A stretch of 64,000 nt of DNA from Paenibacillus sp. Marseille-Q4541. Lineage in GTDB: Bacteria; Bacillota; Bacilli; Paenibacillales; Paenibacillaceae. The number at the start of each line of letters is the position of its first letter. Position 1 is the first letter of the stretch. Of the stretch, positions 52,280 to 61,740 are shown piece by piece. The notes below the pieces were generated by a model. That model was given only the letters and a program-made list of their open reading frames with translations. It was not told where the DNA came from and searched no databases. A program made the translations under genes and the position numbers. The stretch spans positions 1-64,000 of the forward strand of contig NZ_JAGXCY010000016.1 in NCBI RefSeq assembly GCF_018310695.1, given 5' to 3'.

Positions 52280-54517
52280 CTATGCGTTCTTCCTACTTAC
52301 CTGTTCACGGTACTCACCTGGAGACACGCTTACCACTTTCTTGAACATCCGGCCGAATGAGATGGCATTGGTGTAGCCAACAGCTGCGGCAATTTCTTGT
52401 ATGGAATGATGTGTATCTTCGAGCAGATGTCTTGCATGATTGATGCGCAGCTCAATTAAATAATCAACGAACTTTTGACCCGTCTCCTCTTTAAACAATT
52501 TACTAAGAGACTTGGGATTAATATGAAACTGCTCACTCAGAAAATCCAGAGATAAATTCGGATTTACAGATTCCTTTTCCATATAAGAACGAATACTCCG
52601 GATGATTTCCGAGTGATTACGAGTCTGCTGTAACAATAATAGATGTTCAAAAATTTGTTCTAGCACCTGTTCGACTTGAATCTCTAATTGCTCTAATGTT
52701 TCTGAATTCGCTAAAGCATCCTGCAAAGATGGCTCACCTACCCGTATCCAGTGCTCCTGAAACTCCTTAGCCATCTTATTCATCTCATGTCCCAAGGAAT
52801 AGATCATATAGTCCGTTAATCTTACGATATGATCTTGATTCAACATGTCCTGATTAATGTTATTTAAAATACTCTTGTACTGCTCCTGCCAATCATGTCG
52901 TACTAACCGGAAAGATTGAGCCATCTCTTGAATCCGCTGAAAATAATCAAACGACTTCCCTTGTTCCTCCATCCTGATCGAAGTATAAAAAATGATGCTA
53001 TTCTCCCCAAATATCATTTTATACTTTAATGCGTGCAAAGCTTGTTTATAGGATTCAGAGATCGAGGTGAATTCCTCAGCCGTGCCTCCCACGCAAGCTG
53101 TGATGGTCAGTTTCAAATGTTCTTCCACCCATACTCGTGAATTCTCCAGAACATTCAGGATTTCTTGTTCGCAATGATGTACATCATTCATTTGTATAAG
53201 TAATCCTAGCTTCGAATTGGAAATCCATTCTGCCCATACGTGGGTTGCATGCTTCTGTGCAATTTCCTGAATTACACTTTTCAATGCAAACTTGATCAAA
53301 TATTGATCTTGCTGTGTATACTGACCGACAAACTGATTAAATTTATCCAATTCTATTACGCATACGGTTTGTGGTTTACTTAAGTCATTTAATTGAATGA
53401 TTTCACTCCGCGACTCCCACTCAGCTAAATTCGCAGGATATTGACTCTCGAGCAGCTGTTGAAATAAATAGGTTCTTCTCAATAGCAAATCTTCACGATA
53501 CTGCTGTTGATAAGAGTTCGACTGCTCCAACATACTGCTAAGGGCAGATTGTATAAAGGAAAACTCGTCTTGTCGCTTCTCCTGCAATAAAACATTCGTC
53601 TTATCCTGGGAAAACTTCTGAATTTGCAACACAATTTGTTCGATCGGTCGATAATTACGCCGAGAGACAAACACGATCCACCATACTCCTGCACCCATCA
53701 TCAGAAGACCTACAATAAACCAGACATTAAATAATTGATTGGCTATGTTCACCAATCCACCATTGACTAAGCCACTCTCATAGGACCAACCGGTTAAAGG
53801 AGAGGTCGCAGTGGAAATGAGTTTTTTATGTGAAATTCCATGATCCTCAGGAAGGATGGAGTTTCCTGCATCGTCCAAAATATCAATATAGCTTACATCC
53901 TCACTATACATCGGCTGGATCAACGTATTCAGAGAATCTGTCTTGATGTTGACAAAGACGAACCCTTCTCCGTTCCGGATATAAGGCGCTTTAAGTACAA
54001 GTGAAATAACCTGTTCAGGCTCCTTAAAATCAAACTCTTGAAACTTACGTACTCCTGACCATTTGGTCTCGTATACCGCTTCTGTCAAATAGGGCTTAAT
54101 GAACTTATAATCAGGATAATCTAGCAAATTCGCATTCATGGAGTTACTTAGAATGAATTCATCATTCATTCTTACAAGATACATGGAATCTACCAATGGA
54201 TACGATATCATGAAATTTTTCATGAATTGAACCACTTTTATATTTAAATAATAATCACTCTGTTTCCCATCATTAAAAAACACAGAAAGATCTGGATTGT
54301 TTAGCATATTGCTAAGTAGCATCTGTTCAATCGTCTTCATAGAAGAATCTATCGAGGTTATCGATTGCAGTAGCAATGTCTCATTCGCTTTTATCGCATC
54401 TTTTCGGCTCTGATCGCTAAGCATTTGAAAGAACACGAAGAAAATAAAAGAAAAAACGATGAAAAAGGCAGGCATATACAATAGTAACTGGCGGTAAAAC
54501 CATGATTTTTTCTTCAT
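52280..54517 (-). CDS. Membrane-bound AraC-type regulator with sensor domain
   Basis: A 746-residue protein with a membrane helix near the N-terminus (about 8-30), an extracytoplasmic dCache-like sensor (about 31-270), a second membrane helix (about 275-298), a HAMP-like linker, a central region resembling a degenerate GGDEF fold, and a C-terminal AraC helix-turn-helix pair (about 650-745; LSLDFLSEQFHINPKSLSKLFK, HSIQEIAAAVGYTNAISFGRMFKKV by position). ATG 54517 follows GGGAGG. It probably senses the extracellular sugar and activates the importer and fucosidase genes downstream. Confidence 0.88.
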   Translation of the reverse strand: MKKKSWFYRQLLLYMPAFFIVFSFIFFVFFQMLSDQSRKDAIKANETLLLQSITSIDSSMKTIEQMLLSNMLNNPDLSVFFNDGKQSDYYLNIKVVQFMKNFMISYPLVDSMYLVRMNDEFILSNSMNANLLDYPDYKFIKPYLTEAVYETKWSGVRKFQEFDFKEPEQVISLVLKAPYIRNGEGFVFVNIKTDSLNTLIQPMYSEDVSYIDILDDAGNSILPEDHGISHKKLISTATSPLTGWSYESGLVNGGLVNIANQLFNVWFIVGLLMMGAGVWWIVFVSRRNYRPIEQIVLQIQKFSQDKTNVLLQEKRQDEFSFIQSALSSMLEQSNSYQQQYREDLLLRRTYLFQQLLESQYPANLAEWESRSEIIQLNDLSKPQTVCVIELDKFNQFVGQYTQQDQYLIKFALKSVIQEIAQKHATHVWAEWISNSKLGLLIQMNDVHHCEQEILNVLENSRVWVEEHLKLTITACVGGTAEEFTSISESYKQALHALKYKMIFGENSIIFYTSIRMEEQGKSFDYFQRIQEMAQSFRLVRHDWQEQYKSILNNINQDMLNQDHIVRLTDYMIYSLGHEMNKMAKEFQEHWIRVGEPSLQDALANSETLEQLEIQVEQVLEQIFEHLLLLQQTRNHSEIIRSIRSYMEKESVNPNLSLDFLSEQFHINPKSLSKLFKEETGQKFVDYLIELRINHARHLLEDTHHSIQEIAAAVGYTNAISFGRMFKKVVSVSPGEYREQVSRKNA

Positions 54518-54756
54518 ATTTCCTCCCAGAATGTAAGTACAAGATTCGAGCAATTCAAAACATGAACCATTGTAAATACATTCAATAATGAGCGAAACGA
54601 CGCGCTGTTTGGAATATTATAGTATGATAAGCCAGAATATGTACAGAGTATCACTATGCTTTTATTGATATATTTTAAGAAAGCCAGCTTTCCTGAAAGT
54701 GGACTTTCGATCCTTTTTTGTCGAAATAAGTTGAAATATGCGATTACCCGAGAAAT

Positions 54757-54792
54757 AAAAAAAACTGCATCCTTATAATAAAGAGATACAGT
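54757..54792 (-). terminator. Terminator after the flavoprotein gene
   Basis: ACTGCATCCTT pairs imperfectly with AAGAGATACAGT around ATAATA; on the minus strand eight T follow. The right half is identical to that of the terminator at 46856-46890. The rest of 54518-54835 is AT-rich and holds the regulator's promoter, not located. Confidence 0.75.
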
Positions 54793-54835
54793 AAACTAAT
54801 AAAATTCTTAATATATTAAATTTGTATTCTCTATC

Positions 54836-56002
54836 TTAAGACTTTGACACACCCATTTCGGATAATCGTGTTGATTTCACCAAATAGGAAGGAAGCATTG
54901 GAAACATCCGGCCCATAAGAGGAAGCACTCTATTCGCCTTCGAAAAAGCTACTTTTTGAACGATTTTTGCCCTGTGTAATAAATCAGTAAATTCCCGTTT
55001 TGCATTCATTGTATAGTGGCTCTCCCACTCCAGATAAGTCAGTTTCCCATGCAGATACTGGTCTGTGACTGCTGAACAGATCATAGAAGAACGAAGTGCG
55101 ATGGACATGCCGTCTCCGCAAAGAGGGGGAATCATAAGCATCGCATCTCCTATATGAGGGAAAAATGACCAAGGTTCCGGTACTTCGGACAATCTTACTG
55201 GCGATATCGATACCTGTGTACCTTCGACGGCTACTCCCTCTGCTAATCGATGTGATAAACGAGAATTGGTAAATGCTGCCCCGCTCAGAATATCCTTCAC
55301 TGATTTACCGCTGCGCTGCACCGAATCTAGTGACAATAAGGCGGCTATGTTAACTACTCCATTCCCTACCGGAGATATACCTACATATCCCCCATCGCAA
55401 AAATACAATTCAACCTCATCTTCTGCTTGAATTCCAGTGTAGTGTGATTTAATACCAACAAACACTTCCGCATTTTTCAGAGCAGTTTGCTCTGTTTCTT
55501 GGGCCGAGTGAATTCCTCGCGGCTTCCTAATTCCATAGGCCCCAATGACTGCTTTTGCACGATAAGTTACGAGAGATTGACCTTGCTTTGTCTCTATGAC
55601 ATAAGATTGATCCTCAAGTTGCTCTATATTCGTAATCATGACCTTTGTCTTAATGTCCACTCCAGATTCCTGCGCTTTTGCGTGAAGCATAAGGTCAAGA
55701 TCGTATCTGCTGATTCCCAAAGCTTGACCGGGGAGGCGTGCTTCCATTTCTTTTCCATTCTGTAGTACGATTCTTGCTCGATTCATCGTTGCTGGCTTGA
55801 TCCCAAGCTGTAAAGGATCGACGCCAATAAATTTTAGCATCTCCTTCGTTTCGGGTGACATAAATTCACCACACGTTTTGTGCCTTGGAAATTCCTGCCG
55901 ATCGAGCAGCAAAACATGATGACCTTTTTCAGCAAGCTGAATGGCTGCACTGCTGCCCCCAATTCCCGCTCCCATGATAACGACATCCACTTGTGCTTCC
56001 AT
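54836..56002 (-). CDS. FAD-dependent oxidoreductase, geranylgeranyl-reductase-like
   Basis: A 388-residue flavoprotein. The FAD-binding Rossmann motif is VIMGAGIGGSSAA (about 8-20), then the family string DRQEFPRHKTCGEFMSPE, and a second FAD motif at GDAMLMIPPLCGDGMSIAL. It belongs to the geranylgeranyl reductase/aromatic-ring hydroxylase superfamily. It is the third gene after a type III polyketide synthase and a methyltransferase, and probably hydroxylates or reduces their product. In Streptomyces SrsC plays such a role after SrsA/SrsB. Confidence 0.85.
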   Translation of the reverse strand: MEAQVDVVIMGAGIGGSSAAIQLAEKGHHVLLLDRQEFPRHKTCGEFMSPETKEMLKFIGVDPLQLGIKPATMNRARIVLQNGKEMEARLPGQALGISRYDLDLMLHAKAQESGVDIKTKVMITNIEQLEDQSYVIETKQGQSLVTYRAKAVIGAYGIRKPRGIHSAQETEQTALKNAEVFVGIKSHYTGIQAEDEVELYFCDGGYVGISPVGNGVVNIAALLSLDSVQRSGKSVKDILSGAAFTNSRLSHRLAEGVAVEGTQVSISPVRLSEVPEPWSFFPHIGDAMLMIPPLCGDGMSIALRSSMICSAVTDQYLHGKLTYLEWESHYTMNAKREFTDLLHRAKIVQKVAFSKANRVLPLMGRMFPMLPSYLVKSTRLSEMGVSKS

Positions 56003-56027
56003 ACAATATCCTCCCTCCGCTTTTCTA

Positions 56028-56744
56028 TTATCGATCTCTAGGAATTACGACTGCATAACGGAATAAAGGTTTCCACGAATAGGTCATGGTACTGTGATTT
56101 AGTTTTGTTTTGAGGTCGATCCAGTCCTTATCCGTAAACCCTTTCGCCACCGAAAGCGGACCATCATGGCGTATATACCGATTCCGTGAAATCATCCTAG
56201 TCGTTAGCCACACCGCTGTATAGGGGACAGAATGCCTGTGGATATCATTAATAACGACCCCAAATTTGGATGTTTTTAACATATAAGTCACAATATCTAC
56301 AAGCTCCTGACCTTCAAAATGATGCACAAATTGCGATCCTGTGACGATATCTGCATATCTTTCCGGAAGTGACTTTACGTCAGCCCTGATCACCTGGACA
56401 CGCTTCTCCTCCTGAAAATAAAGCCGAGCTTCCTCGCAGGCTTCTTCTGTCAGATCTACAAGCGTAATCTTCATGTCAATTTCTTGAGCATCTGCCCATT
56501 CAAGAAGCTTACGGTTGACATCCCCTGAACCTGCTCCGACATCAAGCACGCTCAGTTTCTTGGGTCTCCCTATATCCTTCCATAACTTTTCCACACCATA
56601 ACGAGTTGGGCCGGGTGCTCCAAAAATTTTATTCAGTCTGCGCAAATGCTTAAGTGCTTCGCTTAGCTCTTCTCCACCCATGGAGAAGTCATCCATAAGC
56701 TCATCTTCTTTTGCTCTTGTCGACAAGCTTCTAAAGATAGACAT
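56028..56744 (-). CDS. Class I SAM-dependent methyltransferase, polyketide-linked
   Basis: A 238-residue protein with motif I LSVLDVGAGSGDVNRKLLEW and an acidic strand ITLVDLTEEA. VTGSQFVHHF marks motif IV. ATG 56744 lies 7 bases after GGAG and overlaps the end of the polyketide synthase gene by 14 bases, so the two are coupled. It probably O- or C-methylates the polyketide. Bacillus BpsB is an unrelated membrane methyltransferase, so this trio differs from bpsAB. Confidence 0.85.
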   Translation of the reverse strand: MSIFRSLSTRAKEDELMDDFSMGGEELSEALKHLRRLNKIFGAPGPTRYGVEKLWKDIGRPKKLSVLDVGAGSGDVNRKLLEWADAQEIDMKITLVDLTEEACEEARLYFQEEKRVQVIRADVKSLPERYADIVTGSQFVHHFEGQELVDIVTYMLKTSKFGVVINDIHRHSVPYTAVWLTTRMISRNRYIRHDGPLSVAKGFTDKDWIDLKTKLNHSTMTYSWKPLFRYAVVIPRDR

Positions 56745-57888
56745 GAGAAGGCTCCGATTCAGATGGAATATAGGTAGGCACATAAGTAAACTGCATCAGT
56801 TCAGCAGTAAGTCCAGGACCAAACGCCATGGCAACCCCTTTGGTTTTTTCCTGTTTTTGCTCCATCAATTTTTCACGCATCGCATGGAGTACAAACATGA
56901 TCGTAACAGAAGATAGATTCCCTGCATTTTTCAAAATGTCTCTACTGTATTTCGTCTGATCATCACGAAGCCCCAGCACATTTTGTACTGAATCCACAAT
57001 CCCTTTTCCTCCCGGATGAATGGCCCATAGCTCAGGTCGCTCGCTCCCCCCAAACAGAAGTTCAAGCTCAAGAGCAAGATATTCACCTAACAATTTCGGA
57101 ATTCGTGGGGAGAGATAAAGATCAAATCCCGCATTCCCAACTTCCCAAGTCATATCTTCTGTTGAATCGGGAAGAAGAACAGAATACCCTTTGCCGAGTT
57201 CGAAATAAGATTGATGTTTGCTATCTGCATTTCCTATAACACAACCCGAAGCTCCATCTCCAAAAAAGGAAGCCGCATATAAGGCTTCTTTATCCATCAC
57301 TGGCTGAAAATGAAGACTACATAGTTCTACACAAACAACCAGCACTTTGGAACCAGGTGCGCCCTGAACGACATCCCTTGCCATCTGAATCGCTTTGAGT
57401 CCTGCCGCACAACCTTGAAAAATGAGTGGTAAACGATTCACACGTGCAGATAAACCCAACTCTTTTATTAACATAACGTCAAGACCTGGCAGAAACTGGC
57501 CTGTACAACTGACTGTGATGAGATGAGTAATCTCGCTACGCTCTGTGCCGCTATCAAGTAATGCTGCTTCTGCAGCTTGTAGTCCAAGAGGAACCGATTC
57601 TCTTTTGTATGAATTCATCCGTTCTTCGGTGGTAGGCACTTTAGATAGATCCTGAGAAAGCATATACCTGCATTCTTCTGAAGATTTAAAATATTCCGGC
57701 TCACAAGTGTAACGTGTCTCCACTCCACAAGATCTAAATATCCTCCTGGAAAAACGAGCTAAATCCGGGCGCCCGTGCAAAGAGGTGGTTATCAGTTCAG
57801 ACACGACTGCTTGCGGAATCTGATATGACGGAAGTGCTGTACCCATACCCAGAATAGAAATTCCAGAGTGTTGTGATCTTTGTGTCAT
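56731..57888 (-). CDS. Type III polyketide synthase (chalcone-synthase-like)
   Basis: A 385-residue protein with the catalytic triad Cys160 (LIFQGCAAG), His291 (AIHPGGKGI) and Asn324 (KNAGNLSS). FGDGASGCVIG is also typical. ATG 57888 follows TAGGAGG; the frame is open to 57969. Bacterial members such as BpsA and SrsA condense fatty acyl-CoA with malonyl-CoA to alkylpyrones or alkylresorcinols. Starter and product here cannot be read from sequence. Confidence 0.92.
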   Translation of the reverse strand: MTQRSQHSGISILGMGTALPSYQIPQAVVSELITTSLHGRPDLARFSRRIFRSCGVETRYTCEPEYFKSSEECRYMLSQDLSKVPTTEERMNSYKRESVPLGLQAAEAALLDSGTERSEITHLITVSCTGQFLPGLDVMLIKELGLSARVNRLPLIFQGCAAGLKAIQMARDVVQGAPGSKVLVVCVELCSLHFQPVMDKEALYAASFFGDGASGCVIGNADSKHQSYFELGKGYSVLLPDSTEDMTWEVGNAGFDLYLSPRIPKLLGEYLALELELLFGGSERPELWAIHPGGKGIVDSVQNVLGLRDDQTKYSRDILKNAGNLSSVTIMFVLHAMREKLMEQKQEKTKGVAMAFGPGLTAELMQFTYVPTYIPSESEPSHVYL

Positions 57889-58245
57889 TTGTAAACCTCC
57901 TAATATATTTACTTCATCTCGTTTACTATCAAAGTGTATTGCTATATCTTTATTCACAGCTTGCTTCAAGTATGATGTTCTTTACTTCCAGTTTCAGAAA
58001 CTCTTCTCTGTCCTTAGATACGTAATTTTGCCAAATTCCCTGAAATTAGTTAACACAGATTTTACATATCATGATATTCAAGTGCATTTTTCACAATAAA
58101 AACAACAATTTTGACATATTTTTGAAATATTTATCCCACGATTGTAATTATTTACCCTTAACAAATCATTTGGAATCTATAAAAATAAGAATTAGAACTG
58201 GTAGATAAATTCCAGTTATTCCATTTTTGAAGGAGGCAACTTATT
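57889..58245. other. Divergent promoter region, PKS and LPMO
   Basis: About 357 bp of AT-rich DNA between the two divergent starts. It contains the PKS ribosome site (AGGAGG at the left end) and the LPMO ribosome site (AAGGAGG at the right end). I found no unambiguous promoter boxes, operator palindrome or small gene. Confidence 0.5.
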
Positions 58246-59592
58246 TTGACAGAACAACGCTTGCTTGGAAGAAAAGGTTTCCGTTTTCGCATTTTGCTCG
58301 GCTTGGCATTTGCCCTCGTGGTAGGTCTGGTGACTGCAGGAATCGCTTCTGCTCACGGATATCTCAGTGCTCCGCAAAGTCGCGCGTTCTTGTGTAAACA
58401 AGGACAAAACACCGGATGTGGTAATGTACAGTATGAACCGCAATCTCTTGAAGCCAAAGGTAACTTCCCTGCAGAAGGACCTGCAGATGGACAACTCTCC
58501 GGCGCTGGTGTATTCCCAGAAATGAATGAACAATCTCCAACAAGATGGAAAAAAGTAAACATGAACACAGGTAGCAATACATTTACTTGGACATTAACTG
58601 CAGCACATGCAACAAAAGAATGGAAATACTACATTACAAAACCAGGTTGGGATCAAAGCCAACCGATTACTCGTTCTAACATTGAACTCTTCTGTAAAAT
58701 TGATGATGGTGGTAAAAGACCTGATTTTACAGTAACGCATTCTTGCAACATCCCTTCTGATCGCAGCGGGTATCATATTATCCTAGCGGTATGGGAAATT
58801 TCCGATACTGGAAACGCTTTCTACAATACAATTGATGCAAATATTTCCGGTGGTGGTGGAGCTACAGATACAACAGCACCAACAGCTCCAACTAGCCTTC
58901 GTTCTTCTGGCACAACAGCAACAAGCGTATCTCTTGCTTGGAATGCTGCTACAGACAATGTAGGTGTAACTGGCTACGATGTTTACCGTGGAAGCACACT
59001 CGTTGGCAGTGTTTCTGGTTCCACTCTGTCTTACAATGCTACGGGCTTAACTGCTAACACAAGTTATACTTTTACAGTAAAAGCCAAAGATGCTGCTGGT
59101 AATGTATCCGGAGCAAGTAACGTACTGACTGTGCAAACAGCCGGCGCTTCTACTCCCGATACTACGGCTCCAACAGCTCCAAGCGGTCTTCATTCCATGG
59201 CTGTAAATGCAAATTCCGTGTCTCTCATGTGGTCTGCTTCTACAGATAACGTTGCAGTGACCGGTTATGATATCTACTCTGGAAACACACTGGTAGGTAG
59301 CGTTTCTGGAACGACTCTTGAATACACAGTAACTGGACTTACAGGCAGCACAAACTACACATTTACAGTAAAAGCCAAAGATGCTGCTGGTAATGTATCT
59401 GCTGCAAGTAATGCTTTAACAGTGACTACTTCTGCTCCTTCCACATCAGCTCCAGCATGGGCATCTGGAACCGCTTACAAAGCAAATGACTTAGTTACTT
59501 ACAATGGGGTTGTTTATAAATGTGTTCAACCTCATACTGCTTTGACGGGTTGGGAACCAGCTACAACACCAGCACTGTGGACAGTTAATTAA
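58246..59592 (+). CDS. Chitin-active AA10 lytic polysaccharide monooxygenase
   Basis: A 448-residue secreted protein. The signal peptide is cut after IASA, exposing His37 (HGYLSAPQSR) as the N-terminal copper ligand; His121 in TAAHATKEW is the second histidine-brace residue. The AA10 domain (37-205) is followed by two fibronectin type III domains (about 212-298 and 305-392) and a C-terminal CBM5/12 chitin-binding domain (about 402-448; WASGTAYKANDLVTYNG). The start is TTG 58246 after AAGGAGG. It cleaves crystalline chitin oxidatively. Its terminator is at 59607. Confidence 0.94.
   Translation: MTEQRLLGRKGFRFRILLGLAFALVVGLVTAGIASAHGYLSAPQSRAFLCKQGQNTGCGNVQYEPQSLEAKGNFPAEGPADGQLSGAGVFPEMNEQSPTRWKKVNMNTGSNTFTWTLTAAHATKEWKYYITKPGWDQSQPITRSNIELFCKIDDGGKRPDFTVTHSCNIPSDRSGYHIILAVWEISDTGNAFYNTIDANISGGGGATDTTAPTAPTSLRSSGTTATSVSLAWNAATDNVGVTGYDVYRGSTLVGSVSGSTLSYNATGLTANTSYTFTVKAKDAAGNVSGASNVLTVQTAGASTPDTTAPTAPSGLHSMAVNANSVSLMWSASTDNVAVTGYDIYSGNTLVGSVSGTTLEYTVTGLTGSTNYTFTVKAKDAAGNVSAASNALTVTTSAPSTSAPAWASGTAYKANDLVTYNGVVYKCVQPHTALTGWEPATTPALWTVN
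59071..59399 (+). repeat. Identical 38-bp segments in the two Fn3 domains
   Basis: 59071-59108 and 59362-59399 are identical for 38 bases, starting TTTACAGTAAAAGCC, at the same place in the two consecutive Fn3 modules (protein string FTVKAKDAAGNVS). The offset of 291 bp is one module (97 codons). It indicates recent duplication or gene conversion. Confidence 0.9.
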
Positions 59593-59606
59593 TTATTATT
59601 CATTAC

Positions 59607-59644
59607 AAAAAAGAGGCCCGTTTCAATATCAGGCCTCTTTTTTT
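59607..59644 (+). terminator. Terminator of the LPMO gene
   Basis: AAAAAAGAGGCC (59607-59618) and GGCCTCTTTTTTT (59632-59644) form a strong stem with a T-run, 15 bases after the LPMO stop. It also faces the convergent small gene at 59665. Confidence 0.92.
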
Positions 59645-59664
59645 GCTTACTCATCTATTTAAAT

Positions 59665-60015
59665 TTATTGGGTACTGTTTTTCGCATTAACAATGGATTC
59701 AAGCTGCCTTGATATCATGACTCGCTCGTATTTCAGCTTCCAGATCTGCTCGGTTACATACTCTTTTGCTTTCAGATCTGTTTCTTCTTTTAGTTGTTTG
59801 AAAAGTTCAAGTAATTCATCATTCAGTGCATCAAACCGCACCCATAGATCGCTCCGGGCAGGAAGATTTTGTTTCTGTACCGGACTCTCTATAAAGGTTC
59901 TCATTTGCTCTATAATCGACTGTCTCCATGCTTCATCTTCAATACGGGTTGCATAATTTAGGAGATCTAAATAATCATCAATTTGTAATGAATGGGTTAG
60001 GTTTTGTGTGTTCAT
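59665..60015 (-). CDS. Hypothetical coiled-coil protein, 116 residues
   Basis: ATG 60015 is chosen because the region between 60237 and 60016 has poor coding character and AGGTGGA precedes 60015. The protein is highly charged and helical (YLDLLNYATRIEDEAWRQSI; LWVRFDALNDELLELFKQLK; VTEQIWKLKYERVMISRQLE), consistent with coiled coils. No cysteine, signal peptide or membrane helix. Family not recognised. It stands alone between two terminators. Confidence 0.55.
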   Translation of the reverse strand: MNTQNLTHSLQIDDYLDLLNYATRIEDEAWRQSIIEQMRTFIESPVQKQNLPARSDLWVRFDALNDELLELFKQLKEETDLKAKEYVTEQIWKLKYERVMISRQLESIVNAKNSTQ

Positions 60016-60237
60016 GTTCCACCTGCATCTCCTTTGCTCTCTTTTACCGAGTATTATACTAGGTTTTATAAGAATTACAATACTTTTTTTGCATTTTCCT
60101 TTATTTATTGTTTCAGAATCCGTTGACTGGTTATTTAAATCAAATTTGGCTCGCAAGCAATGATGGTCTTCTTCCATAAATCTATCATAAGCGAATGAGA
60201 GACGTTTTTCAGTGTTATATTTTAGAAATGTAGGCAT

Positions 60238-60274
60238 AAAAAAGCATGCCTATGATTTCTTTCTAAGGCATGCT
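60238..60274 (-). terminator. Terminator after the MFS gene
   Basis: AGCATGCCT (60243-60251) pairs with AGGCATGCT (60266-60274), followed on the minus strand by TTTTTTATG, 16 bases after the MFS stop. Confidence 0.88.
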
Positions 60275-60289
60275 CCTCCGTAAAAACAA

Positions 60290-61549
60290 TTATTTAGATC
60301 TTAATACAATAGGAATTAATAACAGAGATATCAATCCTCCAGCTAGTGAGAGAACCATGTAACTGCTTCCGGCAACAACCATTCCTGAGAGTGCTCCACC
60401 AAGAGCACCTGAGAGGGCAATAAATACATCGACAGATCCCTGAATTTTAGCGCGTGTCGTAATGTGGGTTGAATCAATAATCAGTGTTGTTCCACTAATT
60501 AATCCTAAATTCCAACCGAGTCCAAGCAGTCCAAGAGCAACAATAAGCATAATTAAAGAATCACTTGGTGCCATTGCCGCTGTCAAACCCGCTGTTAGTA
60601 AAACAACGCCAGCTGCAATTGCCATAGGAAAGCGACCTAGCTTATCTATAAGAATTCCGGTAAACAGTGATGGTAGGTACATACACCCTACATGAATGCC
60701 GATGACAAGCCCAACCTGAGCTATCGTGTGACCATGATGCAGCATGTGTACAGGAGTCATCGTCATAATGGCGACCATCACGATTTGCGTTAGGATCATA
60801 ATGGCTGAACCAATCTGAATTCCTCGCCTATTCCTTTCTATATTCACTGAGTGTAAAAGATGTTGATCTTCCGTTTTCTTCTGCTGAGAATACATTGCCT
60901 TCGCAATTAATAACGGGTCAGGACGAAGCAGTGAGAAATTGATCAGCGCGGCTAAAAGAAATGCGGTACCTGCAAGAATAAAAGGACCTGCTAGCTCAGG
61001 TATTCCTAAGGATAGAGCAAAGTCTCCCATGACCCCTACTAAGTTTGGCCCGGCTACCGCTCCAAACGTCGTAGATACCATTGCAATACTGATCGCAGTC
61101 CCTCGCTGAGATGGGTTAGCCAAATCTGTACCAGCATATCGCGCCTGAAGATTCGTAGCTGTTCCAAATCCGTATAAGAGTAAGGAAACAAATAGGAGCC
61201 ATATCTGATTTGTCATAGCAGCCGCAACAGTACCTGCCGCCCCAAATCCCCCAATTAAATAGCCTGTTGTGAGTCCCATTCGTCGTCCATGCTTCGCTGA
61301 TATTCTCCCAACAAGAAAAGCTGCTGCTGCGGAACCAAGTGTAAATAAAGCTGCCGGTACGCCCGCGTATGCATCTGTTCCAAGCATTTGTTGTGCGAGT
61401 AATGCACCTACTGTAATCCCTGCTGCAAGTCCTGCGCCTCCAAAAATTTGGGAAATACAGACGATGAGAAGGGTGCGCTCATATAGTTTCTTTTGCTTCT
61501 GTAGTGATGTACTATAATTCTCTGTAATGGAAGCTAATTCTGTATTCAT
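60290..61549 (-). CDS. MFS transporter
   Basis: A 419-residue protein with 12 membrane helices. The motif A region is GRISAKHGRRMGLTTG between helices 2 and 3, and GILIDKLGRFPMAIAAG repeats it in the second half. ATG 61549 has a poor ribosome site; AGGAG (61564-61568) is better spaced for an in-frame ATT at 61555, two codons upstream. Substrate unknown; the general shape fits drug or sugar efflux. Confidence 0.87.
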   Translation of the reverse strand: MNTELASITENYSTSLQKQKKLYERTLLIVCISQIFGGAGLAAGITVGALLAQQMLGTDAYAGVPAALFTLGSAAAAFLVGRISAKHGRRMGLTTGYLIGGFGAAGTVAAAMTNQIWLLFVSLLLYGFGTATNLQARYAGTDLANPSQRGTAISIAMVSTTFGAVAGPNLVGVMGDFALSLGIPELAGPFILAGTAFLLAALINFSLLRPDPLLIAKAMYSQQKKTEDQHLLHSVNIERNRRGIQIGSAIMILTQIVMVAIMTMTPVHMLHHGHTIAQVGLVIGIHVGCMYLPSLFTGILIDKLGRFPMAIAAGVVLLTAGLTAAMAPSDSLIMLIVALGLLGLGWNLGLISGTTLIIDSTHITTRAKIQGSVDVFIALSGALGGALSGMVVAGSSYMVLSLAGGLISLLLIPIVLRSK

Positions 61550-61695
61550 CCCAATGTTGTCATCTCCTGTAGTTATAAAATAAGTACATGTATTTATGTA
61601 TTACTGCTATTGTATTTGAAAACATATTTTTTGCATATCGTTCCATCAAAATCAGTTCTCTTTAGTTCCTTTATTATACTTTTAGAGAAACATAA

Positions 61696-61726
61696 GAAAA
61701 AGCCCTATTGCTATGCAAGAGGGCTC
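61696..61726 (-). terminator. Terminator of the Gfo/Idh-ThuA operon
   Basis: AGCCCT (61701-61706) pairs with AGGGCT (61720-61725); the minus strand continues TTTTTC. It lies 15 bases past the stop at 61741. Confidence 0.8.
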
Positions 61727-61740
61727 TAAACAGCTTTTGT

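Noticed and set aside
60016-60237. N-terminal extension of the small coiled-coil protein
   Set aside because: Poor coding character, in-frame only by chance, and ATG 60015 has an AGGTGGA site.
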